NCBI GenBank assembly: GCA_011321895.1
Contig: DROK01000029.1
Location: forward strand, 1-6,364
Reading direction: 5' to 3'
Source: Thermodesulfatator atlanticus
GTDB taxonomy: Bacteria; Desulfobacterota; Thermodesulfobacteria; Thermodesulfobacteriales; Thermodesulfatatoraceae
Length of the DNA: 6,364 nt
The notes under the pieces: model-generated
Seen by the model: the letters and a program-made list of their open reading frames with translations, nothing else
Databases searched by the model: none
What the model was told of the DNA's origin: nothing
Made by a program: the position numbers and the translations under genes
Shown: positions 1 through 5,691 of the stretch, piece by piece
Position numbering within the stretch: position 1 is the stretch's first letter
Layout: every line of letters starts with the position of its first letter

Positions 1-38
1 CCGAAGTCTAACCCGAATATCTTTTAAGGAGGCCCATA

Positions 39-668
39 ATGTGGTCAAAGTCCCCAAAAATTTTGCTGGTGGTCATAGCTTTCCTCCTGGCAAACGCCGT
101 CACCCTTAAGGCTTCTTCTTTTGGCCTCTTCCAAAAGAGAAATCAGGAAGGTTATCGGATCAAATATCTGATCACCATTGCCGAAAACCGAAACCAGGAA
201 ACCTTCTACCTGGTTTATTACCGTCTGGGAGACAAAATGCGCACCGACGTCCTGGAGAACGGAAACACCCACCGCATTTACTATTTGGGAGACAAGAGCT
301 ATTCCTGCGCCCTCTCCGATGAAGGGTGGCGCTGTTTCGGGGCCCAGGGCCATACCGCCTATCTGGACACTTTTAAAGAGATCGGTGGGTCAAGCGCCCT
401 GGCCCGGGTAGGCACCCGTAAAGTGGCCGGGCAAAAGACCGCGTGTTACCGCCCCAGAGGCACGGCCGAAGAAGTAGAATTCTGCCTCAACCAAGAAGGG
501 CTTCCCCTTTATCTCCGGCAGACCGCCCCTAACTCCACCTTTGAAATGAAGGCCGTAGACTATTCCTTAAAGGTTTCACCGAAAGATTTTGAACTCCCGG
601 CCCAGCCCGTCCTCATGGAGGACCTGCTCAAAAGATTTAAGCAGATGGGTATTCCTGGTCTGAAATAG
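39..668 (+). CDS. Exported protein of unknown function, LolA/DUF4412-like appearance
   Basis: Encodes 209 residues. The ATG has a strong ribosome binding site, AAGGAGG at 26-32, six bases upstream. Residues 5-25 form a basic-then-hydrophobic signal peptide with a plausible signal peptidase I site after LKA (residue 25), so the product is probably periplasmic. The rest is soluble and beta-rich: a YRIKYLITIA strand near 39, GDKMRTDV at 65-71, GDKSYSC at 84-90, a VGTRKVAGQKTACYR segment near 124-138, GLPLYLR at 154-160 and a DFELPAQP end near 183. This order (strand, 'GDKMR', 'V-G-K', 'GLPL', 'F-LP') resembles the LolA-fold DUF4412-type proteins, but I match it by look only. Four mature cysteines (90, 99, 136, 149) could form two disulfides. 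There is no lipobox. It lies 19 bases upstream of murJ on the same strand, suggesting an envelope role. Function is not known. Confidence 0.8.
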   Translation: MWSKSPKILLVVIAFLLANAVTLKASSFGLFQKRNQEGYRIKYLITIAENRNQETFYLVYYRLGDKMRTDVLENGNTHRIYYLGDKSYSCALSDEGWRCFGAQGHTAYLDTFKEIGGSSALARVGTRKVAGQKTACYRPRGTAEEVEFCLNQEGLPLYLRQTAPNSTFEMKAVDYSLKVSPKDFELPAQPVLMEDLLKRFKQMGIPGLK

Positions 669-687
669 AGCCCAAATTTTTGAGGCG

Positions 688-2271
688 TTGGCTTCCCTGA
701 GAAAAACGCAAGAATCCCCGGAGAAGCGCATCGCCAGAGGGGCCCGGGCCGTAACCGTCGCCGTCTTCTTAAGCCGCATCCTGGGGCTGATCCGGGAACA
801 GGCCCTGGCCATGCTTTTCGGGGCCGGCTTTCAGATGGACGCCTACGTGGTGGCCTACCGGATCCCCAACCTCCTGCGCGATCTCCTGGCCGAAGGGGCG
901 CTGGCCTCGGCTTTCGTCACGGTCTTCACCCAGCATAAGGAAAAATACGGTCTTGAAGCCACCTGGCAGGTGGTCCAGCGCGCCTTGGGAACCATCCTTT
1001 GGGTGGTCCTGGGAATTGTCCTGATAGGTGAGTTTCTCGCCCCTTACCTGGTCTCCCTTTTGGCCCCCGGTTTTGCCCCGGAAAGCAAAAAGGAACTGGC
1101 GGTCCTGCTTACCAGGATCATGTTTCCTTTTCTGGCCTGTGTCAGCATCTCTGCGGTCTTTGCCGGCATCTTAAACGCCCTGGGGGTCTTCTTTTTACCG
1201 GCGGTCTCTTCGGCCCTCTTTAACCTGGTCTCCGTCACCGTAGGGGTAAGCCTCTATTTCTGGCTGCGCAGCACGGGTTACCCTCCCATCGTGGGGATGG
1301 CCGCAGGCGTGGTCCTGGGGGGTCTTTCCCAGGCCCTGATCCAGCTGCCGGCCCTTAAAAGACGGGGGTTTCGTTTCAAGGTCTCCTTCGCCCCGCACGA
1401 CCCGGTCCTAAGAGAAATCTTCCGCCTCATGGTACCCATGGTCCTTGGCCTTTCGGCCATCCAGTTAAGCGTGTTCATCAATACCTATTTCGCCTCTTTT
1501 TGCGGCGAAGGGGCCCTTTCCTGGCTCTCTTACGCCTTTCGTCTCATGTATGTCCCGCTGGGACTGTTCGGGGTGGCCCTTTCCGTGGCCGTCCTGCCCG
1601 TGGTTTCGGCCCAGGTGGCCCAGGGTCAGCTCAAACAGCTAAAAAATACCTACGCCTCAAGCCTCTTAATGGCCCTGGCCCTGGCCCTCCCTTCGGCCAC
1701 CGGGCTGGTCATACTGGCCCGGCCCATCGTGAGGCTTATCTTTGAGCACGGCCGCTTCGGCCCCCAGGACACCTTACACACCGCCCAGGCCCTGGCCCTC
1801 TTTTCCCTTGCCCTCCCGGCTTACGCCGCCACCAAGGTCACCACCCCGGTATTTTACGCCCTAAGGCGCCCGAAAATCCCCATGGTCTCAAGTTTTCTTT
1901 CGGTGGGCATAAACTTTCTGGTGGTCCTTTTAACACTTAAAAGGCTTAATTTCCGCGCCATAGCCCTGGGAACCACCACGGGGATTGTGGCCCAGGCCAT
2001 CTTCCAGGTAGGGGTCCTGAACCACTTACTTAAGGGGATTAACTGGCCCCAATTGGTGAGCGGGACTCTAAGGCTCCTTTTGGCCACCACCATTATGGGC
2101 GCAGGGGCCCTGGTCGGGAAAAGTTACCTCGCTTCCCTTGAGGGGCTTCAATTCCTGGGAGGGACTCTTGCTTTGATCGCAGGCTGCGGTCTGCTCTATT
2201 TTCTGGTGGCCGGTCTTCTGGGGCCGGAGGAGGCCCTTTATCTTTTGCGTTTCTTCAAACGCCGGCCGTGA
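688..2271 (+). CDS. murJ: Lipid II flippase MurJ (MviN family)
   Basis: Encodes 527 residues of a polytopic inner-membrane protein that flips undecaprenyl-linked lipid II to the periplasmic face for peptidoglycan assembly. The length is close to E. coli MurJ (511) and the chain is hydrophobic throughout, fitting 14 membrane helices. Charged residues needed in E. coli MurJ align by eye: R18, R24, D39 and R52 match R30, R36, D51 and R64 here (SRILGLIREQ, QMDAYVVAYRIPNLLRDLLAEG), and R270 matches R285 in the SYAFRLMYVPLG segment. The start is TTG at 688. An in-frame TGA at 661-663 limits upstream choices and no ATG or GTG occurs before the first helix. Only a weak GAGG at 682-685 sits two bases before the TTG, so translation may be coupled to the gene 19 bases upstream. 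The N-terminus is about 12 residues longer than in E. coli. The 3' end overlaps the convergent iorB by 17 bases. Confidence 0.95.
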   Translation: MASLRKTQESPEKRIARGARAVTVAVFLSRILGLIREQALAMLFGAGFQMDAYVVAYRIPNLLRDLLAEGALASAFVTVFTQHKEKYGLEATWQVVQRALGTILWVVLGIVLIGEFLAPYLVSLLAPGFAPESKKELAVLLTRIMFPFLACVSISAVFAGILNALGVFFLPAVSSALFNLVSVTVGVSLYFWLRSTGYPPIVGMAAGVVLGGLSQALIQLPALKRRGFRFKVSFAPHDPVLREIFRLMVPMVLGLSAIQLSVFINTYFASFCGEGALSWLSYAFRLMYVPLGLFGVALSVAVLPVVSAQVAQGQLKQLKNTYASSLLMALALALPSATGLVILARPIVRLIFEHGRFGPQDTLHTAQALALFSLALPAYAATKVTTPVFYALRRPKIPMVSSFLSVGINFLVVLLTLKRLNFRAIALGTTTGIVAQAIFQVGVLNHLLKGINWPQLVSGTLRLLLATTIMGAGALVGKSYLASLEGLQFLGGTLALIAGCGLLYFLVAGLLGPEEALYLLRFFKRRP

Positions 2272-2848
2272 CCGCAAAACCCGCCTCAAAGGCCTTAAGG
2301 TTCGCCTCCACGAACCTGGGTTTTACCAAGGTCTTGATGGCGTTGAGGAAGTCCTCCTTGGCAAAGGGCAGAAGACCGGTGCCAGCCAGGGCTCCCAGGG
2401 CTACCACGTTTAAGGCCCGGGCGGTGCCTGCTTCCTTGGCCAGTTTTTCGCCGGCAAAAAGGTAGACCCTATCAAAGGTTTCCTTCAGTCTGGCCAGAGG
2501 CTCGGCCAGATCCGGGTAAGTGGCGAGACCGTCTTTGACGATCTGGGGTATCACCGGGTCGGTACTGGAAACGATGACCGTTTTCTGGTTGGTCCGGCCA
2601 AGGGCCCTTAAGGTCTCTACCGGTTCAAACCCGACCAGGACGTCGGCCTCCCCTTGAGAGATCAGCGGGCTCCTTATCGCGCCCAGGACGATGTTGGTTT
2701 CCACCACCCCACCCCGCTGGGCCATCCCGTGTACCTCACTCATGGCCACCGGGACCCCGGCCCGTAAGGCCACCTCGCCCAGTATCCTGGAAAAGAGAAG
2801 GATCCCCTGGCCGCCTACCCCTACCGCCAAAATTCTTTTTTTCTCCAT
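2255..2848 (-). CDS. iorB: Indolepyruvate:ferredoxin oxidoreductase, beta subunit
   Basis: Encodes 197 residues, the usual size for the small IOR subunit, which belongs to the gamma-type domain family of pyruvate:ferredoxin oxidoreductases. With IorA it carries out ferredoxin-dependent oxidative decarboxylation of aryl pyruvates (indolepyruvate, phenylpyruvate, hydroxyphenylpyruvate) to acyl-CoA in the cytoplasm, or the reverse reductive carboxylation. Diagnostic segments are the GVGGQGILLFSRILGE loop at 9-24 and SEVHGMAQRGGVVETNI at 37-53, both typical of IorB. The ATG at 2848-2846 is preceded by a strong GGGAGGG (2853-2859) with four bases of spacing, inside the 15-base gap after iorA, so translation follows closely from iorA. 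It is the last gene of the minus-strand cluster, and its final codons overlap the 3' end of murJ on the other strand. The substrate assignment rests on the family; other 2-oxoacids are possible. Confidence 0.93.
   Translation of the reverse strand: MEKKRILAVGVGGQGILLFSRILGEVALRAGVPVAMSEVHGMAQRGGVVETNIVLGAIRSPLISQGEADVLVGFEPVETLRALGRTNQKTVIVSSTDPVIPQIVKDGLATYPDLAEPLARLKETFDRVYLFAGEKLAKEAGTARALNVVALGALAGTGLLPFAKEDFLNAIKTLVKPRFVEANLKAFEAGFAVTAGV
2276..2324 (+). other. Nested inverted repeat just after the murJ stop; weak terminator candidate
   Basis: AGGTTCG (2298-2304) and CGAACCT (2311-2317) form a perfect 7-base stem with a 6-base loop. Around it AAAACCC (2276-2282) can pair with GGGTTTT (2318-2324), which also supplies a short T run. 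It begins four bases after the murJ stop codon and lies in the 3' coding part of the opposing iorB, so it is a reasonable place for murJ transcripts to end. The stem is short and the T run has only four bases, so chance is a real alternative. Confidence 0.3.
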
Positions 2849-2863
2849 GGCACCCTCCCGCTC

Positions 2864-4555
2864 TTACTTCTTGGAAACCCGTGCCCGGTAAAGGATACAC
2901 GGGGCCTTGGCAATGATTACCGCCAGCTCCTTCTGGGCCAAAAGGGGCCTTACCGCCTCTTTGGCCTCCTTTTTGCGGTAAGGATTGATGGTGACCACGT
3001 GGGAAACCCCCAGCGCCCGGACCACCGCCTCGATATCGATCCGGGGCCGGTCCTCAAGCTCCGGGGGCCTCAGTTCCTGCGAAGGCACCGGCTGGTGGCC
3101 CGTCATCGCGGTGGTTTCGTTGTCCATGATCACCAAAGTGAAACGGTGGCGGTTGTACACCGCGCTGGCCAGCGGGGAAAGACCGGCGTGGAAAAAGGTC
3201 GAATCTCCGATGAAGGAGACCACCCGCTGGTTGGTGGCCACCGAAAAGCCCGCCGCCGTCCCCACACTTGAACCCATACAGATCAGGTAATCCGCCATCT
3301 GGATCGGGGGCAGAAGCCCCAGGGTATAGCAGCCGATGTCGGTGGGAAAAATCGTCTCCGGCCATTCACCAAGCTCCTCAAGGACCTCCTTGATCACCTG
3401 GTAAGTCTCCCGGTGGGGACAGCCGGGACACAACGTGGGGGGACGAGGGGGAAGCTCCGGCACCCACGTGAGGGAAGGAGGCTTGGGAGGCTGGTAGGAG
3501 AGGCCGAAAGCCCGGGCCACGGCCTCCTTTACCTGCCCCGGATCAAATTCGAAAAAGCGGGGCAGGTGGCCCGAAGCCTTGCCGAGAACGGTGGTCTTAA
3601 GCCCCCTTTCCTGCGCCACCGCCCTGGCCGCCTCTTCCAGATAAGGTTCAAGCTCTTCCACCACCAGCACCGTCTCGCACTCTTTCAAGAACTCCGCTAT
3701 CAGCCCGGCGGGATAAGGATGGGTAAAGCCCAGGCGGAGTACCTGTACCTTTTCCGCCAGATCCAGCTCATCCACGGCGTCCAGGACGTAATTTACCGCT
3801 ACCCCGCTTACGATAATCCCGTAGCGGCCTTTCCCGTAGCGGCGGTTCCAGCTGGAACCATCGGCCAGGACCATGGCTTCCCGCATCTTCTCCAGCAGGA
3901 CCTGGTGTCTTCCCCGGGCCACCGCCGGCACGGGTACCCAGCGACGCAGGTCCTTTTCAAACCTCCCTTTGGTCTCTTCTTGGTAAGGGGCCAGGTCTCC
4001 CACCTCTACCACCGCCCGGGCGTGGGAGACCCTGGTGGTGGTACGCAGGAGCACCGGCAGTTCAAGCTTTTCAGAAAGCTCAAAGGCGTAAGCCGTCATC
4101 TGGCGTGCTTCTTCCGGGGTGGCAGGCTCCAGCATGGGCAGCCCCGAGAACTTGGCGTAGTAGCGGTTGTCCTGCTCGTTTTGGCTGGAATGACAGGAAG
4201 GGTCATCGGCGGTAACGATCACCATCCCCGCCTTGACCCCGATATAGGCCAGGGTCATCAAAACGTCCGCCGCCACGTTAAGGCCCACGTGTTTCATGCA
4301 GGTAAGGCTTCTTAAACCAGAAGCCGCGGCGGCCGCGGCGACCTCCATCGCCACCTTTTCGTTAGTGGAGAATTCAAAATAAAGACCCAGCAGCTCTCGC
4401 TGGAGTTGAAAGAGGAGGTTGCCAATTTCCGAAGAAGGGGTGCCAGGATAGGCCGCTCCAACGCGTAAGCCCCCTTCCAGGGCCCCACGCACAATGGCTT
4501 CGTTGCCGAGTAGGAGTAATTTTTGCTTGGCTTTGGCCGTGATTAATGGATGCAT
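2864..4555 (-). CDS. iorA: Indolepyruvate:ferredoxin oxidoreductase, alpha subunit, lacking the C-terminal ferredoxin domain
   Basis: Encodes 563 residues, the TPP-binding catalytic subunit of IOR. Domain order: pyrimidine-binding domain with GNEAIVRGALEGG (17-29), YPGTPSSEI (36-44), NEKVAMEVA (65-73), MKHVGLNVAAD (87-97), DDPSCHSSQNEQDNRYYAKF (117-136) and LLRTTTRVSH (169-178); a transketolase-C-like domain at about 240-350; then the TPP domain with LCPGCPHRETY (375-385), GDS at 450-452 and NETTAMTGHQ (479-488), the Mg-TPP site. These are clear IorA signatures. Known IorA proteins are generally above 600 residues and end in a two-[4Fe-4S] ferredoxin domain; this one ends about ten residues after IIAKAPC with no CxxCxxC motif. 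Only 15 bases separate its stop from iorB, so no frameshifted remnant fits there. The start ATG has its GGGAGG site five bases upstream, inside the stem of a strong hairpin (see 4560-4603). An external ferredoxin probably takes the electrons. Confidence 0.94.
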   Translation of the reverse strand: MHPLITAKAKQKLLLLGNEAIVRGALEGGLRVGAAYPGTPSSEIGNLLFQLQRELLGLYFEFSTNEKVAMEVAAAAAASGLRSLTCMKHVGLNVAADVLMTLAYIGVKAGMVIVTADDPSCHSSQNEQDNRYYAKFSGLPMLEPATPEEARQMTAYAFELSEKLELPVLLRTTTRVSHARAVVEVGDLAPYQEETKGRFEKDLRRWVPVPAVARGRHQVLLEKMREAMVLADGSSWNRRYGKGRYGIIVSGVAVNYVLDAVDELDLAEKVQVLRLGFTHPYPAGLIAEFLKECETVLVVEELEPYLEEAARAVAQERGLKTTVLGKASGHLPRFFEFDPGQVKEAVARAFGLSYQPPKPPSLTWVPELPPRPPTLCPGCPHRETYQVIKEVLEELGEWPETIFPTDIGCYTLGLLPPIQMADYLICMGSSVGTAAGFSVATNQRVVSFIGDSTFFHAGLSPLASAVYNRHRFTLVIMDNETTAMTGHQPVPSQELRPPELEDRPRIDIEAVVRALGVSHVVTINPYRKKEAKEAVRPLLAQKELAVIIAKAPCILYRARVSKK

Positions 4556-4559
4556 AAAA

Positions 4560-4603
4560 ACCTCCCGCCGGACTGATCAAAGGCTTTTTAACCGGCGGGA
4601 GGT
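4560..4603 (-). promoter_or_regulatory. GC-rich hairpin over the iorA ribosome binding site; possible attenuator
   Basis: A perfect 11-base inverted repeat (CCTCCCGCCGG at 4561-4571, CCGGCGGGAGG at 4592-4602), plus one A-T pair at 4560/4603, closes a 20-base loop. In the minus-strand transcript the 3' arm ends in CGGGAGG, the iorA Shine-Dalgarno, followed by UUUUU and AUG. The same element therefore has the form of an intrinsic terminator (GC stem plus U tract) and of a stem that hides the ribosome binding site. A competing weaker hairpin is possible: CUUUUUA just before the 5' arm (4603-4609) can pair with UAAAAAG in the loop (4584-4590), putting the 5' arm in a loop and freeing the ribosome site. 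The U tract is only five long. The regulatory role is inference. Confidence 0.6.
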
Positions 4604-4619
4604 AAAAAGGCAAGCCGAA

Positions 4620-5063
4620 TTAAAGACGTTGGGCGCGACGCCAGCCTTCCGCCTTCAGTCTCTTGACCCGGGCCAGGGTCCAGTTGCGTAATTCCTCAAA
4701 GTAGCGGCGGGGATCTTCTTTCAAAATGGCCACGATGGCCTCTTTTTCCGCCTTTATATCCTCAAGTTCTCCCGGGTAAAGCTCTTTCCAGGTGGCGTAC
4801 CCCTCATCAAAAAGAAAGGCCGGGGTTACCTTGTCTGCCGGGATACCCAGCCTGGAAACCGCCATAAAACGGGCCAATTCTACGTCGTATTCGATGACCC
4901 AGCCGTTATCGTCGATCATGGTCTCCGCGTCAAAGGCCACCTCCGCGGAACAGGTGGGGCAATAAAGGGCGGTAATCACCTCGGGAGGCATTACGTTATC
5001 GCGCAAATTAAAGGCCGCCTCTTTGGCCCCACACTTGCAGCGAAGCCTTACTTCCATGCACAT
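4620..5063 (-). CDS. Unknown protein with a Cys-pair zinc-ribbon-like N-terminus
   Basis: Encodes 147 residues; I do not recognise the family. The N-terminus has CKCG (Cys 9, 11) and CPTC (Cys 35, 38), with another Cys at position 2, fitting a small zinc ribbon or a rubredoxin-like metal site. The middle (DDNGWVIEYDVELARFMAVS, 51-70) looks mixed alpha/beta. The C-terminal part from about 92 is charged and helical (ELEDIKAEKEAIVAILKEDP, then basic residues up to the end), without signal peptide or membrane helix, so it is probably cytoplasmic. The ATG at 5063 is favoured over the ATG two codons later because AGGAG at 5070-5074 sits six bases before it. It begins nine bases after the mini-rubredoxin gene, whose stop codon overlaps this ribosome site, so the two are very likely translated from one message. 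Association with PerR, rubredoxin and IOR suggests a redox or metal-linked role, but no activity can be assigned. Confidence 0.85.
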   Translation of the reverse strand: MCMEVRLRCKCGAKEAAFNLRDNVMPPEVITALYCPTCSAEVAFDAETMIDDNGWVIEYDVELARFMAVSRLGIPADKVTPAFLFDEGYATWKELYPGELEDIKAEKEAIVAILKEDPRRYFEELRNWTLARVKRLKAEGWRRAQRL

Positions 5064-5072
5064 GGTCTGCTC

Positions 5073-5180
5073 CTAACCTTCCTTTTTCATGGTGCCCTTT
5101 TCCCCACACTGGGGGCACTTGCGCGGCTTACAACGCCCTTCTTTGGTGGCCCCGCACTTTTCGCACCGGAAAACCGCCAT
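5073..5180 (-). CDS. RCKP-type mini-rubredoxin-like protein (35 residues)
   Basis: A very short gene between perR and the 147-residue protein. The product begins MAVFRCEKCGATKEG, continues RCKPRKCPQCGEKGT and ends MKKEG. Cys 6, 9, 22 and 25 form two CxxC knuckles 12 residues apart, as in the rubredoxin-like domain at the end of rubrerythrin, and RCKP (16-19) marks the RCKP-type rubredoxin-like family; Cys 17 is a fifth cysteine. It probably binds one Fe(Cys)4 (or Zn) and passes electrons in peroxide or oxygen defence. The ATG at 5180-5178 has an excellent ribosome site, GGAGGTG at 5186-5192, five bases upstream and lying inside the end of perR. The gap after the perR stop is only two bases. 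Desulfovibrio vulgaris has a comparable grouping of a Fur-like perR, rubrerythrin and a rubredoxin-like gene (rdl), as I recall it; rubrerythrin is absent here. Confidence 0.9.
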   Translation of the reverse strand: MAVFRCEKCGATKEGRCKPRKCPQCGEKGTMKKEG

Positions 5181-5182
5181 GG

Positions 5183-5599
5183 TTACACCTCCTTTTCCTG
5201 GCATTCTTTGCAGATACCGTAAAAGACCACTTCACAACGTTTTACCTTGAATTCCTTGGTGTATTTCTCCGGTAGATTGACGGGAAAATCCTCGAAGACG
5301 TCCAGGATTTTGTGGCACCGTTCGCAAATCATGTGGTGGTGGGGCTCCGGGTTGGGGTCAAAACGTTTTTTACCCGGCTCAATGCTGAGCTCAAGGATGA
5401 GCCCCCTTTCCTTCAGGGCCTCCAGGGTGTTGTAGACCGTGGCAAAAGACATGCTCGGGAACTTTTCTTCTACGTGGCGAAAGATATCTTCCGCCGAAGG
5501 GTGAGAGGTATTCCCTTCCAGATACTCTAAAATGGCCAGGCGTTGCGGTGTCATCTTGAGCCCCAGTTTACGGTAATATTCGATCTTTTCCTTGGTCAT
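5183..5599 (-). CDS. perR: Peroxide-responsive Fur-family repressor, PerR type
   Basis: Encodes 138 residues of a dimeric DNA-binding repressor. An N-terminal winged helix covers about 1-75 (KMTPQRLAILEYL; recognition helix around SFATVYNTLEAL, 51-62) and a metal-binding dimer domain follows. The B. subtilis PerR regulatory iron/manganese ligands H37, D85, H91, H93 and D104 align with H33, D81, H87, H89 and D100. The Asp at the last position points to PerR rather than Fur. The structural zinc site is present as CERC (92-95) and CKEC (130-133). I chose ATG 5599 instead of the GTG at 5608 because GAGGTG (5608-5613) is an ideal ribosome site six bases before the ATG, while the GTG is part of that site itself. 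It is the first gene of the cluster; the next starts two bases after its stop. Autoregulation through the upstream dyad is plausible but not shown. Confidence 0.93.
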   Translation of the reverse strand: MTKEKIEYYRKLGLKMTPQRLAILEYLEGNTSHPSAEDIFRHVEEKFPSMSFATVYNTLEALKERGLILELSIEPGKKRFDPNPEPHHHMICERCHKILDVFEDFPVNLPEKYTKEFKVKRCEVVFYGICKECQEKEV

Positions 5600-5633
5600 C
5601 GTTTTCACCTCATAAAAATTTTTTGCTTACATC

Positions 5634-5687
5634 GACTTTAATCTAAGACTACTTTCTTTTAACCCAAAAAACAAGTCTTGTTAAGTC
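5634..5687. promoter_or_regulatory. Imperfect dyad flanking a possible perR promoter; candidate operator
   Basis: The only substantial gap in the right half (5600-5691) is AT-rich. GACTTTAATCTAAGACT at 5634-5650 and AGTCTTGTTAAGTC at 5674-5687 are inverted copies: all 14 bases of the shorter arm match if three extra T bases in the longer arm are skipped. A 13-base palindrome, AACAAGTCTTGTT (5670-5682), overlaps the second arm. On the minus strand, TTGGGT (5662-5667) and TAGATT (5640-5645), 16 bases apart, are a weak candidate -35/-10 pair lying between and within the arms. This would suit a PerR-type operator region, but it does not match the classical TTATAAT-ATTATAA PerR box. The dyad starts four bases after the stop of the upstream gene, so a weak terminator is the alternative reading. 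Confidence 0.35.
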
Positions 5688-5691
5688 CATT

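Noticed and set aside
2849..2863. A frameshifted ferredoxin domain remnant between iorA and iorB
   Set aside because: Only 15 bases separate the genes and they are filled by the iorB ribosome site, so the domain is absent and not broken by a frameshift.
3413..4315. 300-codon open frame on the plus strand, antisense to iorA
   Set aside because: It lies wholly inside iorA, whose conserved motifs run through the same bases. GC-rich codon use on the minus strand removes stops from this frame. The translation has no recognisable domain and there is no clear ribosome site.
4561..4602. The iorA leader inverted repeat as a plus-strand terminator
   Set aside because: On the plus strand the stem is followed by TAAAAAGG with no T tract, and no plus-strand gene ends nearby.
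5608..5608. GTG at 5608 as the perR start
   Set aside because: The GTG is the end of the GAGGTG ribosome site itself; the ATG at 5599 sits six bases after that site and suits the family length.
5670..5682. The 13-base palindrome as an RNA terminator stem followed by T residues on the minus strand
   Set aside because: The arms meet around a single central base, leaving no room for an RNA loop, and the stem is AT-rich; a DNA binding site is a better reading.
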